A DNA stretch of 7,849 nt, taken from assembly GCA_045595745.1 (NCBI GenBank), contig JAZOBB010000094.1:1-7849 (forward strand), given 5' to 3'. The translations under genes and the position numbers were made by a program. This stretch comes from RGIG1666 sp045595745. Lineage in GTDB: Bacteria > Bacillota > Clostridia > UBA1381 > UBA9506. The notes under the pieces are model-generated. The model was not told where the DNA came from, searched no databases, and was given only the letters and a program-made list of their open reading frames with translations. Below, in pieces: positions 1 to 5,266 of the stretch; position 1 is the stretch's first letter, and every line of letters begins with the position of its first letter.

Positions 1-3
1 TTT

Positions 4-477
4 TTATTCTTCTTCAATATCTGCTTCTTTTACATCGTCTTCAGTAATTTTATTATCTTTCTTTAAAGCCTTGATTTTGTCGATTCCGTCTCTTCTTATG
101 TTTCTAACTGAAACTTTTGAGTTTTCAGCAATTTTTGAAACATCTTTAACAAGTGCTTTTCTTCTCTCTTCAGTCAAAGGAGGAAAGTTAAGTCTTATAA
201 CTTTACCATCGTTTGTAGGATTTATGCCAATATCTGATTTTTGAATTTCTTTTTCAATTTCTCTTAAAACATTTGCATCCCATGGCTGAATAAGAAGAGT
301 TCTTGCTTCAGGAACTGAAATATTACCAAGTTGGTTTATAGGAGTAGGAGTGCCGTAATATTCGACTTTTATTTTATCTAAAATAGCAGGATTTGCTCTG
401 CCTGCACGAATTGCAGCATAATCTGATTCTAATGCCGCAATAGCTTTATCCATTTTTGCTTTTATTTCTGTATACAT
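4..477 (-). CDS. frr: Ribosome recycling factor, C-terminally short
   Basis: Ribosome recycling factor splits post-termination ribosomes together with EF-G in the cytoplasm. The 157 residues show the family hallmarks: the IRAGRANP segment near residue 23, VEYYGTPTPINQL, the GINPTNDGKVIRLNFPPLTEERR stretch, and VRNIRRDGIDKIK. The ATG start is supported by an AAGGCGG ribosome binding site (487–493) 9 bases upstream, in the 19-base gap after pyrH, so the two genes are co-transcribed. The family is usually about 185 residues. This frame ends after KEADIEEE, about 24 residues before the expected end, so the last helix of the three-helix bundle is missing. The stop follows a GAA GAA GAA run and precedes an A-run, a place where slippage or an assembly indel is plausible. 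Only three bases lie beyond the stop, so the window cannot show whether the missing part continues in another frame. Identity is certain; whether the protein is intact is not. Confidence 0.93.
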   Translation of the reverse strand: MYTEIKAKMDKAIAALESDYAAIRAGRANPAILDKIKVEYYGTPTPINQLGNISVPEARTLLIQPWDANVLREIEKEIQKSDIGINPTNDGKVIRLNFPPLTEERRKALVKDVSKIAENSKVSVRNIRRDGIDKIKALKKDNKITEDDVKEADIEEE

Positions 478-496
478 AATTAAATACCGCCTTTCA

Positions 497-1204
497 TCAG
501 TTCGAAACTACTGTTCCTATTTTTTCACCGCACAAAACACGAATAATATTTTCGGGCTTGTCAAGACCAAATACCAAAATCGGAATATTATTATCCATAC
601 ACAGCGAGGTTGCTGTCGAATCCATAACACCCAAGCCCTTGTTTAACACATCAATATATTTAAGTTCATCGAACTTTTTGGCATCAGGATTTAAATTCGG
701 GTCGCTGTCATAAACACCATCAACCTTTTTAGCAAGCAAAATTGCCTCTGCATCTATTTCAGCCGCACGAAGTGCCGCGCCCGTATCGGTCGAGAAAAAC
801 GGATTACCGGTTCCGCAACCGAAAATAACTACTCTTTTTTTAGATAAATGACTTATTGCCTTTCCTCTTATATACGGCTCGGCAATCTGACGCATTTCAA
901 TTGCAGTCTGTACACGGGTTTGTACACCGGCTGCCTCTAAAGCACTCTGAAGTGCCAAGGAATTTATTACCGTAGCAAGCATTCCCATATGGTCGGCACG
1001 GGTTCTGTCCATATCTTTACCCGTTCTGCCTCTCCAGAAGTTTCCGCCGCCAACAACTACCGCAATTTCTACACCCATTTCGCTTGCCTTTTTAATTACC
1101 TGCGAAATGTCTGCCAATGTGTCTTCGTCAAGACCAAAACCACGCGGTCCTGCTAAAGCCTCACCGCTTAATTTAAGGAGTATTCTTTTAAACTTAGGTG
1201 TCAT
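497..1204 (-). CDS. pyrH: Uridylate kinase (UMP kinase)
   Basis: UMP kinase phosphorylates UMP to UDP with ATP, in the cytoplasm, in pyrimidine nucleotide synthesis. It belongs to the amino-acid kinase fold. The 235-residue product has the usual family length. Visible motifs are KLSGEAL (11–17), the GGGNFWRG loop (52–59), RADHMGMLAT (69–78), GTGNPFFSTDTGAALRA (131–147, phosphate and nucleotide contacts) and AKKVDGVYDSDPN. The ATG at 1204 was chosen because a GGGAGG ribosome binding site (1210–1215) sits 5 bases upstream and the family begins with the KFKRILLKLSGE strand. An in-frame ATG at 1222 would put that site inside the gene. It is transcribed from a promoter at 1258–1286 and followed closely by frr, the conserved pyrH–frr order. 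rpsB and tsf, common upstream partners in bacteria, are replaced here by unrelated genes. Confidence 0.97.
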   Translation of the reverse strand: MTPKFKRILLKLSGEALAGPRGFGLDEDTLADISQVIKKASEMGVEIAVVVGGGNFWRGRTGKDMDRTRADHMGMLATVINSLALQSALEAAGVQTRVQTAIEMRQIAEPYIRGKAISHLSKKRVVIFGCGTGNPFFSTDTGAALRAAEIDAEAILLAKKVDGVYDSDPNLNPDAKKFDELKYIDVLNKGLGVMDSTATSLCMDNNIPILVFGLDKPENIIRVLCGEKIGTVVSN

Positions 1205-1209
1205 AATAG

Positions 1210-1215
1210 CCTCCC
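1210..1215 (-). promoter_or_regulatory. Ribosome binding site deciding the pyrH start
   Basis: GGGAGG on the minus strand lies 5 bases before the ATG at 1204. It falls inside the longer open frame that starts at 1222, which argues for the shorter 235-residue protein. Confidence 0.8.
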
Positions 1216-1257
1216 AATACATCTTATTATTTTATTATACAATTAATCACTTTTAAT

Positions 1258-1286
1258 ATTATATAATTTTTTTTGGTAAGATTCAA
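1258..1286 (-). promoter_or_regulatory. Sigma-A-type promoter of pyrH-frr
   Basis: On the minus strand a TTGAAT -35 hexamer (1281–1286) is followed by a 17-base spacer containing an eight-A tract and a perfect TATAAT -10 hexamer (1258–1263). Transcription would start near 1251, giving a leader of about 45 bases before the pyrH ATG. A second isolated TATAAT at 1234–1239 has no matching -35 and is probably only AT-rich sequence. Confidence 0.75.
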
Positions 1287-1521
1287 GTCTTAGGCCCATT
1301 ATTTTCATAATTTTGTTTGTTTTTACTTGATTTTCGGTTTACATAATGTCAAAAATAATATTTTCTGCTGTAAAGTTATTCACATTGTCAACAGAGTTAT
1401 CAACAGTTTTTTGAATTTTTTAACCGTCAATCCACACATTTCATCAAAAAAACATATAATTTTTAAGTTATTAACAGGATAAGTCGATATAACGTCGAGT
1501 TTACATAATATCTGTTAAGCT
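1287..1521. other. Gene-free AT-rich spacer upstream of the pyrH promoter
   Basis: No coding frame with a credible start and ribosome binding site is visible on either strand here; with the pyrH leader, the gene-free stretch is 1205–1521. The spacer holds the DnaA-box-like cluster at 1376–1476. It also has an 11-base direct repeat GTTTACATAAT (1337–1347 and 1499–1509) and a loose 7-base inverted repeat TTAACAG/CTGTTAA (1471–1477 and 1512–1518). No convincing terminator for the upstream gtrA-like gene was found, so some read-through into pyrH is possible. Confidence 0.6.
1376..1476 (+). promoter_or_regulatory. Cluster of DnaA-box-like nonamers
   Basis: Five nonamers on the plus strand resemble the DnaA box TTATCCACA: TTATTCACA (1376–1384, one mismatch), TTGTCAACA (1385–1393, weaker), TTATCAACA (1397–1405, one mismatch), CAATCCACA (1428–1436, two mismatches) and TTATTAACA (1468–1476, two mismatches). 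The first three lie within 30 bases and all five share orientation. B. subtilis is known to have DnaA-box clusters outside oriC. Binding here is inferred from sequence only; AT-rich background could give the weaker matches by chance. Confidence 0.4.
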
Positions 1522-1986
1522 TTACGCGGCTTTATCTGTATTTTTTCTGAATACCCACAGACGATTGCCCAGAAAATTAACCGCCAAAGAAAACGGAACT
1601 GCGACTAATTTACAAAACATAACTGCAGTTTCTCCGTCCAATCTGTATGTAATACCGACAGACTCCATAATATTATTGGCAATGTTCTCTATATGCATAA
1701 AATCATAAAACAGGTTAAGGCACAAAATGGTAACTCCCATTGAAACCAAATTTACTATTACAAACTTCCACATCTCGCCTATTTGCACCTTGCCCTGCTT
1801 GCCAAAGGTCCAATATCGATTAAAAAAGTAGCTGTTTGTCATAGCAATTGCAGTAGCCAGCACCTGCGCCAGATTTTTGTCAATGTTTAAAAGACTGAAA
1901 AATACAAAAAACAAAAAATAATCAAGTGCCGTATTTAAAATGCCGATTAATCCGAACTTTATAATTTGAAAAATATTTTTTTTCAT
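1522..1986 (-). CDS. GtrA-like polyprenyl-linked sugar flippase
   Basis: This is a 154-residue GtrA-family (PF04138-type) integral membrane protein. Family members are thought to move, or help move, undecaprenyl-phosphate-linked sugars across the cytoplasmic membrane for wall polymer or O-antigen decoration. Four hydrophobic segments are visible: about residues 10–32 (FGLIGILNTALDY), 38–56, 72–94 and 120–142. The family's aromatic/basic motifs NSYFFNRYWTF (51–61) and NFLGNRLWVF (137–146) follow the second and fourth. I chose the ATG at 1986 because it gives the normal N-terminus MKKNIFQIIKFGLIG and lies 4 bases after the preceding stop. In-frame upstream starts at 2010 (ATG) and 2037 would overlap that gene. 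The ribosome binding site is weak (AGAAAAG), so translational coupling to the upstream gene is likely. The substrate sugar cannot be read from sequence. Confidence 0.87.
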   Translation of the reverse strand: MKKNIFQIIKFGLIGILNTALDYFLFFVFFSLLNIDKNLAQVLATAIAMTNSYFFNRYWTFGKQGKVQIGEMWKFVIVNLVSMGVTILCLNLFYDFMHIENIANNIMESVGITYRLDGETAVMFCKLVAVPFSLAVNFLGNRLWVFRKNTDKAA

Positions 1987-1990
1987 TTCA

Positions 1991-2944
1991 TTACTTTTCT
2001 GCACTGTCATCACCTTTATCAAAGCCGAGCTTTTCACGAATTATATAAAGCGGTCTGCCCTTTGCCTCGTCATAAATTCTTCCTATATACTCACCGATAA
2101 TTCCCAGCATCATTAAAATCACGCCGTTAAATATCAATGAAACCGCTAAAGTAGATGCCCATCCGGCAACTGTAGTATCGGTAAACAGACGCAGACAAAT
2201 AACAACCAAAAGATATATAAAGCTTGCCGCCGCAACTAAAAATCCCACATATGTAGAAAGCTTTAACGGTTTATATGAAAATGTTGTTATTCCGTCCATA
2301 GCAAATTTAAGCATTTTTTTAAGCGGATATTTTGTTTCTCCGGCAAAACGCTCGTCACGAACATAAGTAACGGCAGTCTGACGGAAGCCAACCCAGCTTA
2401 CCAATCCGCGAACATAGCGATTTTGCTCGGTTAAAGACGACATTACGTCGCAAACCTTGCGGTCGATTAAGCGAAAATCACCGGTATCAACGGGAATATC
2501 TACACTTGTCATGCTTGACAGAAGTCTGTAAAACATTTTTGCCGTAGCTTTTTTAAAGAAGGTTTCGCCCTTTCTTTTAAGACGCTGACCATATACAACG
2601 TCATAGCCTTCCTTCCATTTTTCAATCATTTCTAAGATTACCTCAGGCGGGTCTTGCAAATCCGCATCTATAACCACAACAGCCTGACCGCTTGAATTGT
2701 CCATTCCGGCTGTAATTGCTGTCTGATGACCAAAATTACGCGAAAAATTAATCAAACGCACATTTTTATCTTCTTCACAAATTTGTGCAACTATCTCGGG
2801 AGTTTTATCGCGACTGCCATCGTTTACAAAAATGAGCTCATACGACTCATTTGTTGTATCCATAACCTGCTTTAATCTTTTATAGCTTTCTTTAACAACC
2901 AGTTCTTCGTTAAAAACCGGAACAACAATAGAATATTTGATCAT
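1991..2944 (-). CDS. GtrB-like undecaprenyl-phosphate glycosyltransferase (GT2)
   Basis: A 317-residue family-2 glycosyltransferase of the GtrB / dolichol-phosphate-mannose-synthase-like type. It would transfer a sugar from a nucleotide donor to undecaprenyl phosphate on the inner membrane face. The GT-A domain shows VVPVFNEE (7–14), NDGSRDKTPE (41–50), NFSRNFGHQTAITAGMD (66–82) and the metal-binding DAD motif (93–95, IDADLQDPPE), followed by YGQR (118–121). Two C-terminal membrane helices span about 231–254 and 265–287, and the GEYIGRIYDEAKGRPLY tail (284–300) is typical of GtrB proteins. The ATG at 2944 follows AAAGGAG (2952–2958) by 7 bases; a GTG at 2962 would swallow that site. The gtrA-like gene follows after 4 bases. 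In known three-component systems a GT-C enzyme transfers the flipped sugar to the final acceptor. No such gene lies here, so the acceptor (teichoic acid, other wall polymer or protein) is unknown. Confidence 0.93.
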   Translation of the reverse strand: MIKYSIVVPVFNEELVVKESYKRLKQVMDTTNESYELIFVNDGSRDKTPEIVAQICEEDKNVRLINFSRNFGHQTAITAGMDNSSGQAVVVIDADLQDPPEVILEMIEKWKEGYDVVYGQRLKRKGETFFKKATAKMFYRLLSSMTSVDIPVDTGDFRLIDRKVCDVMSSLTEQNRYVRGLVSWVGFRQTAVTYVRDERFAGETKYPLKKMLKFAMDGITTFSYKPLKLSTYVGFLVAAASFIYLLVVICLRLFTDTTVAGWASTLAVSLIFNGVILMMLGIIGEYIGRIYDEAKGRPLYIIREKLGFDKGDDSAEK

Positions 2945-2973
2945 ATCTATTCTCCTTTGCACATTTCTCTTTT

Positions 2974-3027
2974 GTGTAAAGCTTTAACCTTTACACCATT
3001 TCTTCCCCCGCAATTATGCGAAGAAAT
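2974..3027 (-). promoter_or_regulatory. Two adjacent stem-loops in the gtrB-gtrA leader
   Basis: Between the promoter and the ribosome binding site the leader has two inverted repeats. The first to be transcribed pairs 3020–3027 with 2998–3005 (8 bp, ATTTCTTC/GAAGAAAT) plus two inner GC pairs beside a G4 bulge. The second is a perfect 8-bp repeat, GTGTAAAG/CTTTACAC (2974–2981 and 2989–2996), with a 7-base loop. Neither is followed by a U-run, so they do not look like intrinsic terminators. They may stabilise the transcript or regulate translation. No known riboswitch class is recognised. Confidence 0.5.
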
Positions 3028-3038
3028 GCATCAAGACT

Positions 3039-3067
3039 ATTATATCATTATTTTCGTATGTTTGCAA
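3039..3067 (-). promoter_or_regulatory. Extended -10 promoter of the gtrB-gtrA operon
   Basis: On the minus strand a perfect TATAAT (3039–3044) is preceded by TG one base upstream (TGATATAAT), an extended -10. A 4-of-6 -35 match, TTGCAA (3062–3067), lies 17 bases further upstream. The start point would be near 3032, giving a leader of roughly 90 bases. It diverges from the spoIIGA promoter about 90 bases away. Confidence 0.7.
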
Positions 3068-3099
3068 CAATTTTCCGACTAATATATAAACATAAAAAA

Positions 3100-3106
3100 A
3101 GTCGAA
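3100..3106 (+). promoter_or_regulatory. Near-match Spo0A box
   Basis: AGTCGAA matches the Spo0A box TGTCGAA at six of seven positions. It lies 13 bases from the perfect box on the opposite strand and about 27 bases upstream of the spoIIGA -35 hexamer. On its own it would not be convincing; the context raises it. Confidence 0.4.
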
Positions 3107-3118
3107 ATATTTTTAGCA

Positions 3119-3125
3119 TTCGACA
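3119..3125 (-). promoter_or_regulatory. Spo0A box upstream of spoIIGA
   Basis: TGTCGAA on the minus strand (TTCGACA on plus) is a perfect 0A box centred 11 bases upstream of the start of the spoIIGA -35 hexamer. In B. subtilis, phosphorylated Spo0A binds boxes upstream of and overlapping the -35 region of spoIIG to activate it. The position here fits that role. The site lies between two divergent promoters, so it may also affect gtrB. Confidence 0.65.
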
Positions 3126-3132
3126 CCCCGAA

Positions 3133-3165
3133 TTGACAAGTTTTTTTAAAAGCCGGAGTTATAAT
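3133..3165 (+). promoter_or_regulatory. spoIIG-type promoter with wide hexamer spacing
   Basis: A perfect TTGACA (3133–3138) and a perfect TATAAT (3160–3165) are separated by 21 bases rather than 17. The B. subtilis spoIIG promoter is well known for a similarly wide spacing (22 bases) that makes it depend on Spo0A~P. Both consensus hexamers with an unusable spacing, upstream of spoIIGA and beside a perfect 0A box, strongly suggest the same mechanism here. Transcription would start near 3172. Confidence 0.75.
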
Positions 3166-3183
3166 TATAGCATCGGTATAACC

Positions 3184-3190
3184 AGGGAGG
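3184..3190 (+). promoter_or_regulatory. Ribosome binding site selecting a TTG start
   Basis: AGGGAGG ends 7 bases before TTG 3198 but only 1 base before the in-frame GTG 3192. The spacing therefore favours TTG as the spoIIGA start. Confidence 0.75.
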
Positions 3191-3197
3191 TGTGCGG

Positions 3198-4115
3198 TTG
3201 GAAATTAAGATATATGCAGATATTCTTTTTCTTTTAAACCTGATGTTTGACTTTTGTCTGCTGTCTTTTGCCGCCTCGCTGCTACATATTAAGCCTGCGC
3301 TTTATCGTTTAATTGCCTCCTCGGCAATAGGAGCGATATATTCACTGGCAGCATTCTTTGCAACATCGGATTTTATATCGGGCTGGTTATTTAAAACAAC
3401 CACAGCCGCTGTAATGACAGGGCTTGCCTTCGGAATTAAAAATCTTCGCACTTTTTTGAAACGGCTTTGCATATTTTATCTTACCGCAATTGCTATGGGC
3501 GGAATTTGCTTTGCCACACTTTCTGCAAGCGGTATAGGAAGCCGTTTGGGTGCGGTATACTCAGGCGGTATTTTATACATAAATCTTCCGGCATATAAGC
3601 TGATTTTAGCAGGCATCATTTTATATTTTATTATGCGTATCGCTGTTTCGGCAGCAGAAAAAATCGCTTTTAAAACCTCTGCAATTTGCCGCATAAGGCT
3701 TAATGCCTTTGACGTTTCTTTAGTACTGCCTGCATTTTATGACACAGGCAATTTTTTATCAGACCCTAAAACCGCTCTGGGAGCTTGCGTTGCAGAGTGG
3801 TCAGCGGTGATGCCGTTTTTCCCCGATTGTGAATCCGTCGAAGCTGCCGCAAAAAATTATCCTGAAAGATTTAACAGCATCACGTGTAAGGTAATAGGAG
3901 GAAACACGCAGCTTTATGCTTTTTATGCAGATATATCTTCAGGCAAAGAAAACAATGCCGAGCATCGGCTTATAGCGATAACTCCGCAAAGTTTAACCAA
4001 CGATAAAAAGTACTCTTTAATACTACCAAATGATTTTAAGGGAGCGAATATAAATGATGGTACATCTTTTAAAGGACATTTTAAGCATTGCAAAAATAAC
4101 ATATTTACAGCTTAA
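3198..4115 (+). CDS. spoIIGA: Pro-sigma-E processing aspartic protease SpoIIGA
   Basis: SpoIIGA is the membrane-embedded aspartic protease that removes the pro-sequence of sigma-E in the mother cell after asymmetric division, on a signal from forespore SpoIIR. The product has 305 residues, close to the 309 of B. subtilis. About five hydrophobic segments fill the N-terminal half (roughly residues 7–28, 36–58, 66–84, 88–110 and 128–150). A soluble C-terminal domain follows, carrying the catalytic motif DTGN with Asp182 and the following LSDP; the B. subtilis nucleophile is Asp183. The TTG start gives MEIKIYADILFLLN, matching the family N-terminus, and is placed by the AGGGAGG site. The last 62 bases overlap sigE in another frame, so the final 20 residues are double-coded and may be a non-conserved tail. 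Expression is probably switched on by Spo0A~P. Confidence 0.93.
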   Translation: MEIKIYADILFLLNLMFDFCLLSFAASLLHIKPALYRLIASSAIGAIYSLAAFFATSDFISGWLFKTTTAAVMTGLAFGIKNLRTFLKRLCIFYLTAIAMGGICFATLSASGIGSRLGAVYSGGILYINLPAYKLILAGIILYFIMRIAVSAAEKIAFKTSAICRIRLNAFDVSLVLPAFYDTGNFLSDPKTALGACVAEWSAVMPFFPDCESVEAAAKNYPERFNSITCKVIGGNTQLYAFYADISSGKENNAEHRLIAITPQSLTNDKKYSLILPNDFKGANINDGTSFKGHFKHCKNNIFTA

Positions 4116-4794
4116 AAATCAACTTGTTTTTAGCGACGAACCCGAAGAAGTTTATTACATAAGCAGTGGCGAGGCTCTTCCCCCGCCGCTGACCCCTGAA
4201 GAAGAAGCTGATTTATTATCTGCACTTTCTAAGGACAGCTATAATGTAAAAAAAACTTTAGTAGAACGAAATCTGCGTCTTGTTGTGTACGTAGCCCGAA
4301 AGTTTGAAAACACCGGTATTTGCATCGAGGATTTAATTTCTATCGGCTCTATCGGTCTTATAAAGGCAATAAATTCTTTTGACACATCTAAAAACATAAA
4401 ACTGGCAACATACGCATCGCGTTGTATAGAAAATGAAATTCTTATGTTTTTGCGCAAAAACCATAACATTAAAGCAGAGGTTTCAATTGATGAGCCACTA
4501 AACACCGATTGGGACGGCAATGAACTGCTTTTATCTGATGTTTTGGGTACAGACTCAGATGAAGTATGCAAAAAACTTGAAGAAGAAGTAGACAAACAGC
4601 TACTGCACTCGGCAATCGAAAAGCTAAGTCAGCGCGAACGTTCTATAATGGAGCTTCGCTTCGGCTTAGGAAACAAATCAGAAAAAACTCAAAAAGAGGT
4701 CGCCGATATGCTGGGAATATCTCAATCATATATATCCCGCCTTGAAAAACGCATTATTGCAAGACTAAAAAAAGAAATTTCAAAGATGGTATAA
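4054..4794 (+). CDS. sigE: Sporulation sigma factor E precursor (pro-sigma-E)
   Basis: SigE directs RNA polymerase to early mother-cell sporulation genes. The 246-residue product follows B. subtilis SigE almost throughout. It has SGEALPPPLTPEE (38–50), region 2 (67–135) with ERNLRLVVYVARKFENTG, EDLISIGSIGLIKA and KLATYASRCIENEI, the DWDGNELLLSDVLGTD segment (152–167), and region 4 (about 185–240) with the helix-turn-helix KEVADMLGISQSYISRLEKR. The pro-sequence is about 34 residues up to VYYI (33–36), against 27 in B. subtilis; cleavage between Tyr34 and Tyr35 is inferred by alignment. The ATG at 4054 lies 9 bases after AAGGGAG (4038–4044); a second ATG at 4057 is possible. It is co-transcribed with, and overlaps, spoIIGA, its processing enzyme. 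The usual downstream neighbour sigG is absent; a terminator and converging phage genes follow instead. Confidence 0.97.
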   Translation: MMVHLLKDILSIAKITYLQLKNQLVFSDEPEEVYYISSGEALPPPLTPEEEADLLSALSKDSYNVKKTLVERNLRLVVYVARKFENTGICIEDLISIGSIGLIKAINSFDTSKNIKLATYASRCIENEILMFLRKNHNIKAEVSIDEPLNTDWDGNELLLSDVLGTDSDEVCKKLEEEVDKQLLHSAIEKLSQRERSIMELRFGLGNKSEKTQKEVADMLGISQSYISRLEKRIIARLKKEISKMV

Positions 4795-4838
4795 ATAAAA
4801 TATCCGCCACTTCTTTCGAAGTGACGGATATTTTATTT
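4793..4838. terminator. Bidirectional intrinsic terminator between sigE and the phage genes
   Basis: A 19-bp stem (4795–4813 with 4818–4836) with one C·A mismatch and a TTTC loop is extended by two A–T pairs. The outer stem is A-rich on the left and T-rich on the right, so each strand yields a hairpin ending in a U-rich stretch. It starts inside the sigE stop codon and contains the stop codon of the converging minus-strand gene at 4833–4835, so it can end both transcripts. Confidence 0.88.
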
Positions 4839-5249
4839 GCAAAAATCATTTCTTATATTTCTGTCCCTGTAAAGCTCTCTTAAATACTTTGCATCCTCTT
4901 CAATTACGCCGTTTTCAATATGCTTGTCCTTCGTATACTGCTCATACTCTCTTAATTCTGAAATAGCATGCTTCCATTCTTCCCGGCTGTGTTGCTTACC
5001 GTTTCGACAGCTGTTTGCAAAAGACAGAATATGCCACCTTTTATCCTGCGCCTTGGTTTTTTCAAAATCTCTTTTTAATTCCGAGAGCCGCTCATTAACC
5101 TCGCCGTTTATCATTTTTCCTATCCATTTAAAAAGTCTTGCCCAAGGATTTATTTTAATCGGCGCAAACTCAATTAACGTAAGTGCGCCGATCAAAATTA
5201 CTTCAGGGTGTGTGGCAATTTCTTCTATTAATTTTAATACCTTTTCCAC
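4833..5249 (-). CDS. Membrane-anchored phage protein of unknown function
   Basis: A 138-residue protein I cannot name. It resembles a gene type I associate with holin and endolysin genes in Firmicute prophages, recalled by its IKINPW and FANSCRNG segments, but I know no established function. One hydrophobic segment spans residues 17–30 (VILIGALTLIEF). It is followed by the IKINPWARLFKWIGK stretch (31–45), a charged, probably helical or coiled region (48–70) and a soluble C-terminal part rich in Arg, Lys and Glu. The GTG start at 5249 follows AAAGGAG (5257–5263) by 7 bases and lies 17 bases after the holin-like gene; a nearby ATG at 5254 is out of frame. It is the last gene of the phage block, and its stop codon is inside the terminator stem. 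A role in membrane lysis or its control is inferred from position only. Confidence 0.75.
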   Translation of the reverse strand: MEKVLKLIEEIATHPEVILIGALTLIEFAPIKINPWARLFKWIGKMINGEVNERLSELKRDFEKTKAQDKRWHILSFANSCRNGKQHSREEWKHAISELREYEQYTKDKHIENGVIEEDAKYLRELYRDRNIRNDFCK

Positions 5250-5266
5250 AACATTTCTCCTTTAAT

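Noticed and set aside
1471..1518. Inverted repeat TTAACAG/CTGTTAA as a terminator after the gtrA-like gene
   Set aside because: The 7-bp arms are separated by 34 bases and no U-run follows directly, so it is unlikely to end transcription.
3133..3165. Ordinary constitutive sigma-A promoter for spoIIGA
   Set aside because: Both hexamers are perfect, but the 21-base spacing is too wide for normal sigma-A recognition and no alternative hexamer gives 16–18 bases.
3016..3237. Plus-strand open frame of 73 codons upstream of spoIIGA
   Set aside because: It covers both divergent promoters and the Spo0A boxes, has no clear ribosome binding site, has a biased composition, and overlaps the start of spoIIGA in another frame.
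4239..4595. Minus-strand open frame inside sigE
   Set aside because: It lies entirely within the highly conserved sigE coding sequence and its serine-rich product matches nothing recognisable.
4924..5265. Plus-strand open frame opposite the 138-residue phage gene
   Set aside because: The minus-strand gene has a good ribosome binding site, correct spacing to its neighbour and a terminator. This frame has none of these.
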